Assembly: GCA_051653405.1 (NCBI GenBank)
Contig: JBOFWC010000145.1
Span: 1-37,598 of the forward strand
Direction: 5' to 3'
Source: Proteocatella sp051653405
Lineage (GTDB): Bacteria > Bacillota > Clostridia > Peptostreptococcales > Filifactoraceae
Length of the DNA stretch: 37,598 nt
Each line of letters opens with the position of its first letter. Positions within the stretch are counted from its first letter, which is position 1. The notes below the pieces were generated by a model. It saw nothing but the letters and a program-made list of their open reading frames with translations. It did not search any database and was not told where the DNA came from. The translations under genes were made by a program, and so were the position numbers. This document shows positions 8,437-17,745 of the stretch, in pieces.

Positions 8437-10305
8437 GTGCAAAGAAAATTTGTTAAAGTGTTGTCTACCATTATGGTTTTGGGTATTTTGATATCCAGTT
8501 GCAGTATATTTTTTATACAGAATGAACTTGCTAAAAGAAGTGCTGTAAAAAATTGTGACATAAGACTTGATGAAATGGTATTGTATTTAGAAAATAATGA
8601 CAGGGATATTCAAGAACTTACCGAAACTATAAATAAAGAATATCTTGAGAAGACAAGAGCTTTTGCGTATATGATTTCCAAAAAACCTGAGATTTTGAAT
8701 AATATTTCGGAGCTAAATCGAATTGCAAAGCTTATGGACGTAGACCAGTTTCATATAACAGATGAAAGTGGAGTTTTAAAATGGGGAACAGTGCCAGAAA
8801 TATTTGGGTTTGATTTTAGTACTAATGATCAGACGAAAGCATTTCTGCCAGCTTTAAAAGACAAGAACTTTGAGCTTGCTCAGGAACCCGCTATAAATGC
8901 GACCAAAGGGGTACTATATCAATATGTAAGTGTTGCAAGAATGGATAAGCCTGGAATTGTTCAGATAGGTATGGAGCCTAAACGTCTAGAAGAAGCAATT
9001 GCAAAAAATAGAATAGATGTAGTACTAGATAAATACATAATTGGAGAAACTGGATATGCCTTTGCAATAGACAAAGAAACCGGTACAGTAGTGGCACATA
9101 AAAATAAAGATCTAATAGGAAAGACTTTAGAAGAAGCAGGGATAGATGATAAGACGGTATCTTCCTCAAAAGATAGTGGGATAGCCAGAGTAGATGGAAC
9201 TAAAATGATATACAGTAAAGAAGAATATAAGGGCAAAATAATTTTTTCAGCAATTCCCACAAAAGAAATATTTAGACAGCGAAATTCTCAGATTGTAGTA
9301 AATTTCCTTGCATTTGCAATCTTATGTGCAGTGCTTGTTCAAGCAGTATATAGACTACTTAGAAAGCTTGTAATTGATGGTATTAAAGAAATTGATAATA
9401 CTTTGGAATTAATAACTCATGGAAATTTGGATGCACAGCTTGACGTAAAGACTTGTCCTGAGTTTGAAAAACTTAGTGAGCAGGTAAATATGATGGTAGA
9501 TAGCATCAAGGAAAAAATTATTGAAACTGAAGGGCTGATGGAGAGACAGGGCGATATTCTTGAGAAAGTTAAGCATGTGTCTTCAAACATAGCAAGGCAT
9601 TCGGAAGGCATTAAATCGGTGTCAATGGATCTTTCACAATCCACAACAGAGCAGGCTTCATCAATAGAAGAACTTTCAGCAACTATAAATGAGGTATTTG
9701 AAGAAGTTGAAAATAATGCTAAACATGCAGAAGCGTCAAACGTAATAGCTATTGAATCTGAGCAAAAAGTAGAATCAAGCAATGAACAGATGGCTAGAAT
9801 GATGGAAGCTATGGATGAAATAACTAATTCCTCAGAAGAAATCAGTAAAATAATAAAAACTATAGATGAAATAGCTTTCCAGACCAATATACTTGCGCTT
9901 AATGCAGCGGTTGAAGCGGCAAGAGCAGGAGAAGCAGGAAAAGGGTTTGCGGTTGTAGCCGATGAAGTTAGAAATCTTGCGGTAAAGAGTGCAGAAGCAG
10001 CGCAAAATACTACAAAACTTATAGAAGAATCAATAACTTCAGTAGCTAAAGGCAAGCAGATTGCAGATGATACAGCAAAATCTCTGATTTCAGTAATTGA
10101 TAGTGCTAAAGAATCAGCAGACCTTATTTCAAATATAACAGAAGCATCTAAAAAGCAGGCCATGTCAATAGGGCAGATTTCTCAAGCACTTGAACAAATA
10201 TCAGGAATTGTTCAAAACAACTCAGCAGTTGCTCAAGAAAGTGCAAATGCATCTATAGAGCTTGAAAAAGAGTCTCATCAGTTAAATGTGATTGTAAATA
10301 TGTAA
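8437..10305 (+). CDS. Methyl-accepting chemotaxis protein with Cache-type sensor
   Basis: A 622-residue chemoreceptor: membrane helix at about 7-30, a large outside domain (about 35-280) that fits a double-Cache sensor (segments around HITDESGVLKWG and GETGYAFAIDKETG), second membrane helix at about 283-305, HAMP, then the signalling domain with the hairpin tip AFQTNILALNAAVEAARAG near 478. The GTG start is supported by GGAGGA at 8425-8430. The family senses small ligands such as amino or organic acids, but the ligand here cannot be read from sequence. It has its own promoter and terminator. It is intact, unlike the two receptors upstream, and the three were probably once a tandem array. Confidence 0.92.
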   Translation: MQRKFVKVLSTIMVLGILISSCSIFFIQNELAKRSAVKNCDIRLDEMVLYLENNDRDIQELTETINKEYLEKTRAFAYMISKKPEILNNISELNRIAKLMDVDQFHITDESGVLKWGTVPEIFGFDFSTNDQTKAFLPALKDKNFELAQEPAINATKGVLYQYVSVARMDKPGIVQIGMEPKRLEEAIAKNRIDVVLDKYIIGETGYAFAIDKETGTVVAHKNKDLIGKTLEEAGIDDKTVSSSKDSGIARVDGTKMIYSKEEYKGKIIFSAIPTKEIFRQRNSQIVVNFLAFAILCAVLVQAVYRLLRKLVIDGIKEIDNTLELITHGNLDAQLDVKTCPEFEKLSEQVNMMVDSIKEKIIETEGLMERQGDILEKVKHVSSNIARHSEGIKSVSMDLSQSTTEQASSIEELSATINEVFEEVENNAKHAEASNVIAIESEQKVESSNEQMARMMEAMDEITNSSEEISKIIKTIDEIAFQTNILALNAAVEAARAGEAGKGFAVVADEVRNLAVKSAEAAQNTTKLIEESITSVAKGKQIADDTAKSLISVIDSAKESADLISNITEASKKQAMSIGQISQALEQISGIVQNNSAVAQESANASIELEKESHQLNVIVNM

Positions 10306-10360
10306 AAAAATACTCCTCAGTAGTAAACTATAATTTAGATTACTTTAGAGGAGTATTTTT
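10304..10360. terminator. Bidirectional terminator between the chemoreceptor and NADH oxidase genes
   Basis: AATACTCCTC (about 10309-10318) pairs with GAGGAGTATT (10348-10357), with A-runs on the left and T-runs on the right. It lies between convergent genes. Confidence 0.85.
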
Positions 10361-10396
10361 ATTAATAGAATTATTTAAGGGTTATATAACTTTATA

Positions 10397-11728
10397 TTAT
10401 TTTGCAGAAAGTGCAGCCATAGTAATATAGTTATAAGGTTTATTAAAGTGAGGAAGGAAGAATATATCAAGAAGTTTAAGTTTATCTATAGTAACTTGTT
10501 CTTGGATTGCTAGTGAGAACATATGAATTCCCATTGAAATGTCCTCATGAGAAGCCATTTGAGCTCCAAGGATCCTTCTAGTTGCTTTATCATATACTAT
10601 GCGTATTTTTACACTGTTATTTTCTTTTATGAATTCTGGTTTTTGATTATCTTCAAAATCTGTATAGCCTGCATCAAAGCCAGCTTTTTTTGCCATATCT
10701 AATGTTAGTCCAGTAGATACCATCTTTAAGTCATATATGCATATTCCATTTGAACCTTGAACGCCTATAGAATCGATTTCTGTACCGCAAGCGTTATGAC
10801 CAGCAATTATACCGCTTCTTACAGCGTTTGTAGCAAGGGCTATATAGTTTGTATTTCTAATAGCATTATCATAAAGGGTAGCACAGTCACCAATTGCATA
10901 TACATCTTTTAAACTAGTTTCTTGACGAAGGTTAACTTTGTATGCTCCATTAGCAAATAGCTCAAGTGAATCTTTTCCAAGTGAAGTATTAGGCATAAAT
11001 CCGATTGCTAATATTACCATGTCAGTTTTATATTCGCCCTTATCAGTAACTATAGCTTCAACTTTTTTATCACCTTTTATTTCAAGTACTTTTTGTCCAA
11101 ATTGAAGCTCTATATTGTGATCTTCAAGATTTTTTTTCATTAAATCAGTGAATTCAGGATCATAGTATTTTGATAGGCATGTATCTGCAAAATCTATTAC
11201 AGTAACTTTTTTATTGCAACGCTCAAATGCTTCAGCAAGCTCTACACCTATATATCCTGCCCCAACAACAGTTACATGTTTTATCTCAGGATTTTCAAGT
11301 CTTTTTATAGTTTGCTCTGCATCTTGATAAAGCTTTACAAATTGAACGTTTTCAAGATTTTTACCAGGGATATTTGGAGATATTGGAAGTGAGCCTGTAG
11401 CTAATATAAGCTTATCATAGCTTTCTTTTATTTCTGTTCCATTTTTATCAACGGCGATAATTTGTTTATTGTTAAAATCTATATTTTTAATTTCAGTTTC
11501 CATGTGAACTTTGGCGCCCTTTTGTTCCATTGCTTCTTTTGAAGAATAGAATAAACCTTCTGGCCCATTTATCTGATTTCCTATCCAAAGCGCCATTCCA
11601 CAACCAAGAAAACTTATATTGTTATTTCTATCAAATACTACTACTTCATTACCGCTATAATTGTCAAGTACAGTGTTTATTGCTGCTGTTCCAGCATGGT
11701 TAGCTCCTACAAAAACTATTTTGCTCAT
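10397..11728 (-). CDS. nox: H2O-forming NADH oxidase (Nox), CoA-disulfide reductase superfamily
   Basis: A 443-residue FAD-dependent pyridine nucleotide-disulfide oxidoreductase. It has the N-terminal FAD Rossmann start with His11, the single redox cysteine Cys43 in SFLGCGMALWIG, the NADH-binding GAGYIG (156-161), the C-terminal FAD motif VYAIGDCA (about 276-283), and a family-typical end near PHFNKPYNYITMAAL. These fit the Nox enzymes that reduce O2 to water with NADH, which in anaerobes serve as oxygen detoxification. Coenzyme A disulfide or NADH peroxidase activity cannot be excluded from sequence alone. The minus-strand ATG is preceded by CGGAGG. The gene is single, diverges from the M20 amidohydrolase and ends at a shared terminator. 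Confidence 0.88.
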   Translation of the reverse strand: MSKIVFVGANHAGTAAINTVLDNYSGNEVVVFDRNNNISFLGCGMALWIGNQINGPEGLFYSSKEAMEQKGAKVHMETEIKNIDFNNKQIIAVDKNGTEIKESYDKLILATGSLPISPNIPGKNLENVQFVKLYQDAEQTIKRLENPEIKHVTVVGAGYIGVELAEAFERCNKKVTVIDFADTCLSKYYDPEFTDLMKKNLEDHNIELQFGQKVLEIKGDKKVEAIVTDKGEYKTDMVILAIGFMPNTSLGKDSLELFANGAYKVNLRQETSLKDVYAIGDCATLYDNAIRNTNYIALATNAVRSGIIAGHNACGTEIDSIGVQGSNGICIYDLKMVSTGLTLDMAKKAGFDAGYTDFEDNQKPEFIKENNSVKIRIVYDKATRRILGAQMASHEDISMGIHMFSLAIQEQVTIDKLKLLDIFFLPHFNKPYNYITMAALSAK

Positions 11729-11989
11729 AATACGCCTCCGTGTTTTGGGTTATCCCATAATTTTTAATTTATTATTTTATAAATATAATTAATACTTAAT
11801 TTAGTTTAATAAAGACTTCTTAATAGTATTATATCTCAATAAGAAAAGAAGAAGTTACAAAAAGGTTACAGTTGATAAAAATATAATTATCTTATATACG
11901 AAGTAATAGTTTAAAAATATTGAAAATTGAAGTAAAATAGATATTAAAATTACTGTAAATAAAGTTATAAAAGGAAAGGTAATATATTG

Positions 11990-13174
11990 ATGGAAAAAAT
12001 ACAAATTTGCCAAATAATTGATAGAGCAGAAGACATAAGGGATGAAATTATAGATATTAGAAGAACGCTCCATATGTATCCAGAACTTGGAAATGAAGAA
12101 TTTAAAACCGTGGAAATAATATGTGATTATCTAAAAAAATGTAATATAGAATATGAAGTTGTTGCAGGGACAGGAGTTGTGGGAATTATAAGCGGAAACC
12201 GTTCTGAAAAAACGATTGCGCTTAGAGCCGATATCGATGCACTTCCAATCGAAGAAAAGCTTGAGGTATCATATAAAAGTAGGAACAAAGGGCTTATGCA
12301 TGCCTGTGGTCATGATATACATACGGCAATTTTACTTGGAAGTGCAAAGCTTTTAAGTGAAAATAGAGAAGTTTTAAATGGAAATGTAAAGCTATTTTTT
12401 CAGCCAGCAGAAGAAACTACAGGGGGAGCAAAAAGAATGATAGAAGCAGGTTGTATGGAAAATCCAAAAGTTGAAAATGTATTAGGAATCCATGTCAATC
12501 CTCATGTTGAAGTTGGAAAAATAGAAATTAAGCCAGGCAAACTTTTTGCAGGTTCAGATATGTTTAAAATAATTGTAAGGGGAACCTCTTCACATGGGGC
12601 TAGCCCAGATAAGGGGGTAGATGCTATAGTTATTGCTGCAAATATAATAGTGGCGCTTCAAAGTATTGTAAGTAGAAGTATATCGCCAGTTGAGTCAGCT
12701 GTAGTTACTATAGGAAGTATACAGGGCGGGACAAAGGAGAATATAGTAGCCTCTCAAGTTGAACTTACAGGAATAATAAGGACTTTGGATGAAGATACTA
12801 GACTTTTTACTAAGGATAAGATAAGAGCTATATCAGAAAATATAGCTTATGCAATGGGGGGTAGTGCAAAACTGGAAATTAAGGAAAGCTATCCGCCACT
12901 TATAAATGATAGTGAATTTACTTTGAAGATAAAAGAAGAAATAAAGAAGCTTATAGGGCCTAAAAATGTATTGGATAAAGAGTTTCCTAATATGGGAGCT
13001 GAAGATTTTGCATATTTTGCAAGAGAAGTACCATCTTGTTTTTTTGAAATAGGAGTAAAAGGAATTGGTCAGCAAGCAGTAGATTTGCATAATGAATATT
13101 TCTGCCCAGACGAACAAGCTATAATAGAGGGGATAAAACTTCAAGTTAATAATACATTTTTCTGCTTAAAATAG
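11990..13174 (+). CDS. M20 family (M20D) amidohydrolase / peptidase
   Basis: A metal-dependent hydrolase of 394 residues, like N-acyl-L-amino acid amidohydrolases, hippurate hydrolases and IAA-conjugate hydrolases. Visible motifs: RRTLHMYPELGNEE near the start, RADIDALP, the metal-binding HACGHDIH (about residues 102-109), QPAEETTGGA, and GAEDFAYFA near the C-terminus. The enzymes release an amino acid from an acyl or amide conjugate; the exact substrate cannot be told. A TTG at 11987 directly precedes the ATG at 11990 in the same frame; both are served by AAGGAAAGG (11971-11979), and ATG is preferred. It stands alone and converges on sbcC across a large palindrome. Confidence 0.88.
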   Translation: MEKIQICQIIDRAEDIRDEIIDIRRTLHMYPELGNEEFKTVEIICDYLKKCNIEYEVVAGTGVVGIISGNRSEKTIALRADIDALPIEEKLEVSYKSRNKGLMHACGHDIHTAILLGSAKLLSENREVLNGNVKLFFQPAEETTGGAKRMIEAGCMENPKVENVLGIHVNPHVEVGKIEIKPGKLFAGSDMFKIIVRGTSSHGASPDKGVDAIVIAANIIVALQSIVSRSISPVESAVVTIGSIQGGTKENIVASQVELTGIIRTLDEDTRLFTKDKIRAISENIAYAMGGSAKLEIKESYPPLINDSEFTLKIKEEIKKLIGPKNVLDKEFPNMGAEDFAYFAREVPSCFFEIGVKGIGQQAVDLHNEYFCPDEQAIIEGIKLQVNNTFFCLK

Positions 13175-13219
13175 TCAGAGAATTATAGGACAAGGCTTTA
13201 TTCTTTTTCAATAAATAAA

Positions 13220-13395
13220 ATTGTAGGACACATATATTCCCCTGAATGGATTCTGCAGCCTAGATAATTCCATAGAATAAGCAAAAAATTGTTATCCGAG
13301 ATTTAGCGTAGCGATTTTCGAGGTAAATTTTTTGTGTTTCGTAAATGGAATATCTAGGCGAAGCCTTAATGAGGGGGAATATTGATGCCTACAAT
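13220..13395. repeat. 176-bp imperfect palindrome (MITE-like or large hairpin element)
   Basis: The two arms, about 80 bases each, share ordered complementary blocks. Reading inward from each end: ATTGTAGG, then ATATTCCCC, then GCCTAGATA, then ATTCCAT, then CAAAAAATT, then a CC-CGA-like block. The centre is around 13301-13320. The outer 8 bases (13220-13227 and 13388-13395) are perfect inverted repeats. No coding frame with recognisable content lies inside. It fills the gap between the stops of the M20 hydrolase and sbcC and could act as a terminator for both. I saw no second copy in this window. Confidence 0.75.
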
Positions 13396-13417
13396 AGAAA
13401 TTATTAAAGTTATAATA

Positions 13418-16400
13418 TTAGTCTACATGGAAGCTAGCTACACTTCCACTATTTGTTGAACTGACTTCTAGTTTTGCATCGATACGTTCTTTAAGTTCAG
13501 GAACGTGCGATATTATTCCTACGACGCGTCCATCATGTTGAAGTTCAATTAGACATTCTATAGCTTTATCAAGGGATTCTGGGTCTAAGGTTCCAAAACC
13601 TTCATCAATGAACATAGTATCAAGCTGTATGCCTCCAGAATATGATTGAACTACATCGGCAAGTCCAAGGGCCATGGAAAGGGATGCTTTAAAGGATTCT
13701 CCACCAGAAAGGGTTTTAATATCTCTAGATTTACCAGTGTAATTATCAAAAACTTCAAGATCAAGGCCACTTTTTTTACGAGCATCAGAGACTTCTTGTT
13801 TTCTAGAAAGCTCAAATCTTCCCATGCTCATTCTTGAAAAACGTATGTTGGCAGCAGCTATAATGTCTTCGTAATAGGCAGATAGTACATATCTTTCAAA
13901 ACTTGTTTTTGCAGAGTTTTCACCCTTTATAAGGTTGGATAAAAATCCGATTGTCTTATAATCTGATTCTAATGAAGATGTTTTTTTATCTAAGGTTTCT
14001 AATTCGCCTATTATTTTGCGGTTATTTATTATATTGTAATCTATGGATTTTATTTCAGTTTCTAATAAAGAAGCTTCTGATTTTTTTGTTTGAAGTTTTT
14101 GTGATAGAGTTTCTAAATCTGTAAATGAAAGTTCTTTAGTGTTTTCAAGGGCTTCTTTTAGGGCTGTTTCTGCACTTTTTAAGGAATCATTAAAAATATT
14201 TATTTCGGATTCAAGACTTTCAAACTGTTCTTTTTCCAAATAATATGCTTTATAATACTCAAAGTTTTTAAATTCTAGTTCAGAAAGTTTTGCTTCGAGA
14301 GTATTTTTAGAAATTAAACATTCTTCTTCCAAGTTTTTTATTTCAGATAAGGCTGCAATTTTTTGCCCTGAGATATTATCAAAGTCAGTTTTTAATTTTT
14401 GGTGCTTATTTTCAGCTAGAATAAGTGAATCTTCAATAGACTTTATTTTGAGTGTTGTTTCATATTCTTCTTTTTCAAGTTCGATTATTCCCTTAGGATT
14501 TCCTCCAAATTCAAGTGTTATTAAATTTATGTTTTCTTTTAATGCAGAATATTCAAGTTTGTAGTTTTCTAAATCGTTTTTTAAGTTCGTATCATATTCC
14601 TTAATGGATATCAGTTTTAGTTCAGCTTCTTTTTTCTTATTTAAAATAGTTTCTTTTTGAGATATTATTTTTTCATTTTTATCAAAAGCTTCTTTAGCAG
14701 ATTTACCTTTTTCGGAAGTAGAAGTTTTCATAGATGTAAGTTTTTCATAAAAATCAGAGATGTTTTCAAATTCGTGTATTCCCAAAAGTTCTTCTAAAGC
14801 AGGGGAAATTAAATTTAGCTTTATTGAGTCTGCATTTTGTTTTAGTGAGGTAAGGTTTTGAAGCATATGCTCACGAGTTTCAGCTATTTTTTCAAAATTT
14901 GCTTTGGCCTTCTTTACATCGATCTCACTTACAGATAAGCTATCTAGCTTTGCGGGAGAGGGGTGTTCTATAGAGCCACATACGGGACAAGCTGCTCCTT
15001 CTATAAGGCTGCCTGCAAGAATTCCAGCTTGATTTTTTTTAAAACTATCATCTAGTTCCTCAAATTTAGATTTTAAAGTCTTAAATTCTTCTTCGATTTT
15101 TTTGAAATTTAGGCTCTCAGCCTGATGTTTATTTAATGTATTTTCAAAAAGTACAGCATTATTTATAAGGGTATTTATTTTTGAATAAAGCTCCCTATAT
15201 CTATTTAAATCATTTTCGAGTTTCGAATTTTCAAGACTTATATTATGAATATTTTCAAGATTTTCTGACAGAGAGTTTATCTCTTTTTCTGCTTCCGCAT
15301 AAAGTTTTTGATTGTTTTCAAAATCGGTGCTTAAACTAGCCAATTTATTGGATATAAGCTTTAATTTTTCTTGTTTTTGAGTAAAGTCACTAGCTTTTTC
15401 TTTTAATCTAAGGATTATATCAAAGTTTTTTACAAGCTGAGCTTTCTCATTTTCTCTGTTTTTTTGTTTTTGTAGTTCAGTTTCAGCATCTTTAAGTAGT
15501 GCAGCTAGGTTGGAAGTATCTTTTTCTAAGTGAAGACTAAATTCTTTTCTTTTGCCAAGCAGAGTGAGAATATCTTGGTATTTTTCTTCATATATTTTAA
15601 GCTCGGAGGCTTTTTTAGCTTTAGATAAGAATTTGAGTTTTTTTTCAAAGTCATATTTTTGAGCGTTAAGACTTTGTAAAATGTTTTTTTTAGTCTCTAA
15701 ATATTTGAGCTTTCTATTATTTTCTTCACCCTTTAGAAGATCTGATTTAAGATTATCTATTTCAGCATTGATTTCTAAAAGTCTGCTATCAAGGAGAGTT
15801 TTTGTGTTAACATCATTATCTGTAATTAGTTTAAAGCGCTCCAAAATAGCAGCATAGTTTAGACTACCTGCTAGAATCATTTCCTTAAGTATATCATCAT
15901 TATGGATAAATCTTTTGACTGCATTTTCTTTCGATTTTTGCGAATCTCCAATTTGAGAGCTTAAGATATTTGCTTTTTCTACAATTTGTTTTTGAATTTT
16001 TTCAAAAGTTTCGGTAGAAAATATTTTTCTAAATATAATTTCTTTTTCACGACTGTCAGCATTTAAAAGTTTTTTGAATTCACCCTGTGGAATCATTACA
16101 AGCTGCTTAAACTGAGCTGAGTTTATGCCTAAAATGTTTTCTATTTCATTACTTACATCGTTATATCCGGTTATAAGCTTGTTATCGGTTATATATTTCA
16201 TTTCAGCATAAGCTGATTTTTTAGTGATACCTTCACCTCTAAGCTTAGGTCTTTCATATTGAGGGCAGCGCTTTACATAGTATTCCTTATCTCTTATGGA
16301 AAACCAAAGTTCTATTTCAGTGTCTACATCAGGTGGAGCAAAATCACTTCTTAATGACTTTCCATCTCGTTCGCTCCCGCTGGCACTTCCGTAGAGCGCA

Positions 16401-16552
16401 AAATTTATAGCGTCAAATATAGTTGTTTTTCCAGCACCGGTATTTCCTGAAATTACAAACATACGTTTATCACAAAGATAAGTTTCAAAATCTAATACCT
16501 GTTTTTCAGCATAGGGGCCAAAAGCTGATATTATAAGTTTTTGAAGTTTCAT
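13418..16552 (-). CDS. sbcC: DNA repair exonuclease subunit SbcC (Rad50-like ATPase)
   Basis: SbcC is the SMC-like ATPase subunit of the SbcCD nuclease, which cleaves DNA hairpins and processes broken ends. The 1044-residue length is typical. Features in order: Walker A GNTGAGKTT (36-44), a long coiled coil, the zinc hook CPVC (Cys522 and Cys525) at its apex, a second coiled coil, the ABC signature LSGGESFKAS near 950, and Walker B MFIDEGFGTLD near 980. The ATG overlaps the sbcD stop by one base (TAATG), so the two are translationally coupled. It is intact. The next gene downstream converges across the 176-bp palindrome. Confidence 0.97.
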   Translation of the reverse strand: MKLQKLIISAFGPYAEKQVLDFETYLCDKRMFVISGNTGAGKTTIFDAINFALYGSASGSERDGKSLRSDFAPPDVDTEIELWFSIRDKEYYVKRCPQYERPKLRGEGITKKSAYAEMKYITDNKLITGYNDVSNEIENILGINSAQFKQLVMIPQGEFKKLLNADSREKEIIFRKIFSTETFEKIQKQIVEKANILSSQIGDSQKSKENAVKRFIHNDDILKEMILAGSLNYAAILERFKLITDNDVNTKTLLDSRLLEINAEIDNLKSDLLKGEENNRKLKYLETKKNILQSLNAQKYDFEKKLKFLSKAKKASELKIYEEKYQDILTLLGKRKEFSLHLEKDTSNLAALLKDAETELQKQKNRENEKAQLVKNFDIILRLKEKASDFTQKQEKLKLISNKLASLSTDFENNQKLYAEAEKEINSLSENLENIHNISLENSKLENDLNRYRELYSKINTLINNAVLFENTLNKHQAESLNFKKIEEEFKTLKSKFEELDDSFKKNQAGILAGSLIEGAACPVCGSIEHPSPAKLDSLSVSEIDVKKAKANFEKIAETREHMLQNLTSLKQNADSIKLNLISPALEELLGIHEFENISDFYEKLTSMKTSTSEKGKSAKEAFDKNEKIISQKETILNKKKEAELKLISIKEYDTNLKNDLENYKLEYSALKENINLITLEFGGNPKGIIELEKEEYETTLKIKSIEDSLILAENKHQKLKTDFDNISGQKIAALSEIKNLEEECLISKNTLEAKLSELEFKNFEYYKAYYLEKEQFESLESEINIFNDSLKSAETALKEALENTKELSFTDLETLSQKLQTKKSEASLLETEIKSIDYNIINNRKIIGELETLDKKTSSLESDYKTIGFLSNLIKGENSAKTSFERYVLSAYYEDIIAAANIRFSRMSMGRFELSRKQEVSDARKKSGLDLEVFDNYTGKSRDIKTLSGGESFKASLSMALGLADVVQSYSGGIQLDTMFIDEGFGTLDPESLDKAIECLIELQHDGRVVGIISHVPELKERIDAKLEVSSTNSGSVASFHVD

Positions 16553-17721
16553 TAGAACTCACTCCCTTCTACGGCGGATATTATTTCTTTTATTATGTCG
16601 AGTTCATAATCAGCGCATTTTTCTCCAGTAATTTCTTCATAAAAATTTTCAAATAAGGAAAGCTTGGAGATGTTTTTTATATTTGAAATAGATCTTTCGG
16701 TGTTTTGAGAAGCTATATAGCGTTCTTTTCGTACTAGCTCCATAGCATTAGGATAAACGGCTCTAAGTTTAGCCATTGGATCTAACAGTTCACCTTTATC
16801 GGTAATAATGGCTTTTATATAGTCTTCTTTATTTTGATCACTGGTAGCATTTTTTAAAATGTTTTCTAAGGAATCTTCAAGAATTCTAAAGTTACGCTTT
16901 AGTTCAAATGGAATAAAATCAATTTTTAGATTTCCTTTTTCAAACAATTCTACTACGGTGATTCCTTTTTTTTGGTTAGCTTCAGAAAAAGAGTATTTTA
17001 TAAGGGACCCACTATATCTTATTTTGTCACTGCTTACTTTTTGAGGGCCATGAAGGTGACCAAGAGCGGTATAATCAAAATGCTCAAACAAAGAAGCATT
17101 TATATGGTCTGTGCCACCGATTGATAACATTTTTTCAGATTCACTTGTCTCAAGTGAGATTTCATCTTCTCCGTTATTATTAATGCAGGTTATAAAACCA
17201 TGAGCTATTGCAATATTACGCTGAGCTGTATCTATATCCATATTTGAAACTATTTTTTTCATAGAATCGTCAAAGGATTTTACATTTTCATCTTCAAATA
17301 AGTTTCTTATGACGGCAGGGTCTGAAAAAGGAATTGGATAAAAATTTACAGGACCCAAATTGTCCTGTAAAGTGATTTTATCTATATTAGGTTTTAATAC
17401 CCCATTTATATAAAGTGAAGTTTGATAAAATAGCGAGCTTCCAAAGTCAATACGTTCGCTGCTATCATGATTTCCAGAAATTGCTATAATAGGAGTATTT
17501 AGCGTTTTTACGATTTTAAAAAACATCTGATTCAAAAGTTCAACGGCCTGTACTGGCGGAATAGAACGATCGTATAAATCGCCAGCCAGCAAGACTACAT
17601 CAGGCTTTTCATTTTCAATGTGAACATAAAGCTGTTCTAAAACATAGGCTTGATCTTCAATCATAGAAAAATTATTTACTATTTTTCCAAGATGAAGGTC
17701 ACTGAGGTGAAATATTTTCAA
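16552..17721 (-). CDS. sbcD: DNA repair exonuclease subunit SbcD (Mre11-like)
   Basis: SbcD is the metallophosphoesterase nuclease partner of SbcC. Motifs: FHLSDLHLGK at the N-terminus, LLAGDLYDRS, ISGNHDSSERIDFGS, IAHGF and LGHLHGPQ, which supply the two-metal site. The frame can be extended to a TTG at 17739 (6 bases from the upstream permease stop), but the TTG at 17721 starts exactly at the family's KIFHLSDLHLG strand, giving 389 residues. The ribosome binding sites are ambiguous: AAAGGA fits 17721 at a rather long distance and GAGG at a short one. The purine permease directly upstream on the same strand may be co-transcribed. Confidence 0.95.
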   Translation of the reverse strand: MKIFHLSDLHLGKIVNNFSMIEDQAYVLEQLYVHIENEKPDVVLLAGDLYDRSIPPVQAVELLNQMFFKIVKTLNTPIIAISGNHDSSERIDFGSSLFYQTSLYINGVLKPNIDKITLQDNLGPVNFYPIPFSDPAVIRNLFEDENVKSFDDSMKKIVSNMDIDTAQRNIAIAHGFITCINNNGEDEISLETSESEKMLSIGGTDHINASLFEHFDYTALGHLHGPQKVSSDKIRYSGSLIKYSFSEANQKKGITVVELFEKGNLKIDFIPFELKRNFRILEDSLENILKNATSDQNKEDYIKAIITDKGELLDPMAKLRAVYPNAMELVRKERYIASQNTERSISNIKNISKLSLFENFYEEITGEKCADYELDIIKEIISAVEGSEF

Positions 17722-17745
17722 AACCTCACATCCTTTCAATAAATA

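Noticed and set aside
9417..10163. Long open frame on the minus strand inside the Cache chemoreceptor gene
   Set aside because: It is antisense to a clearly conserved signalling domain, and its protein is a Ser/Ala/Ile-rich mirror of the heptad codons with no ribosome site.
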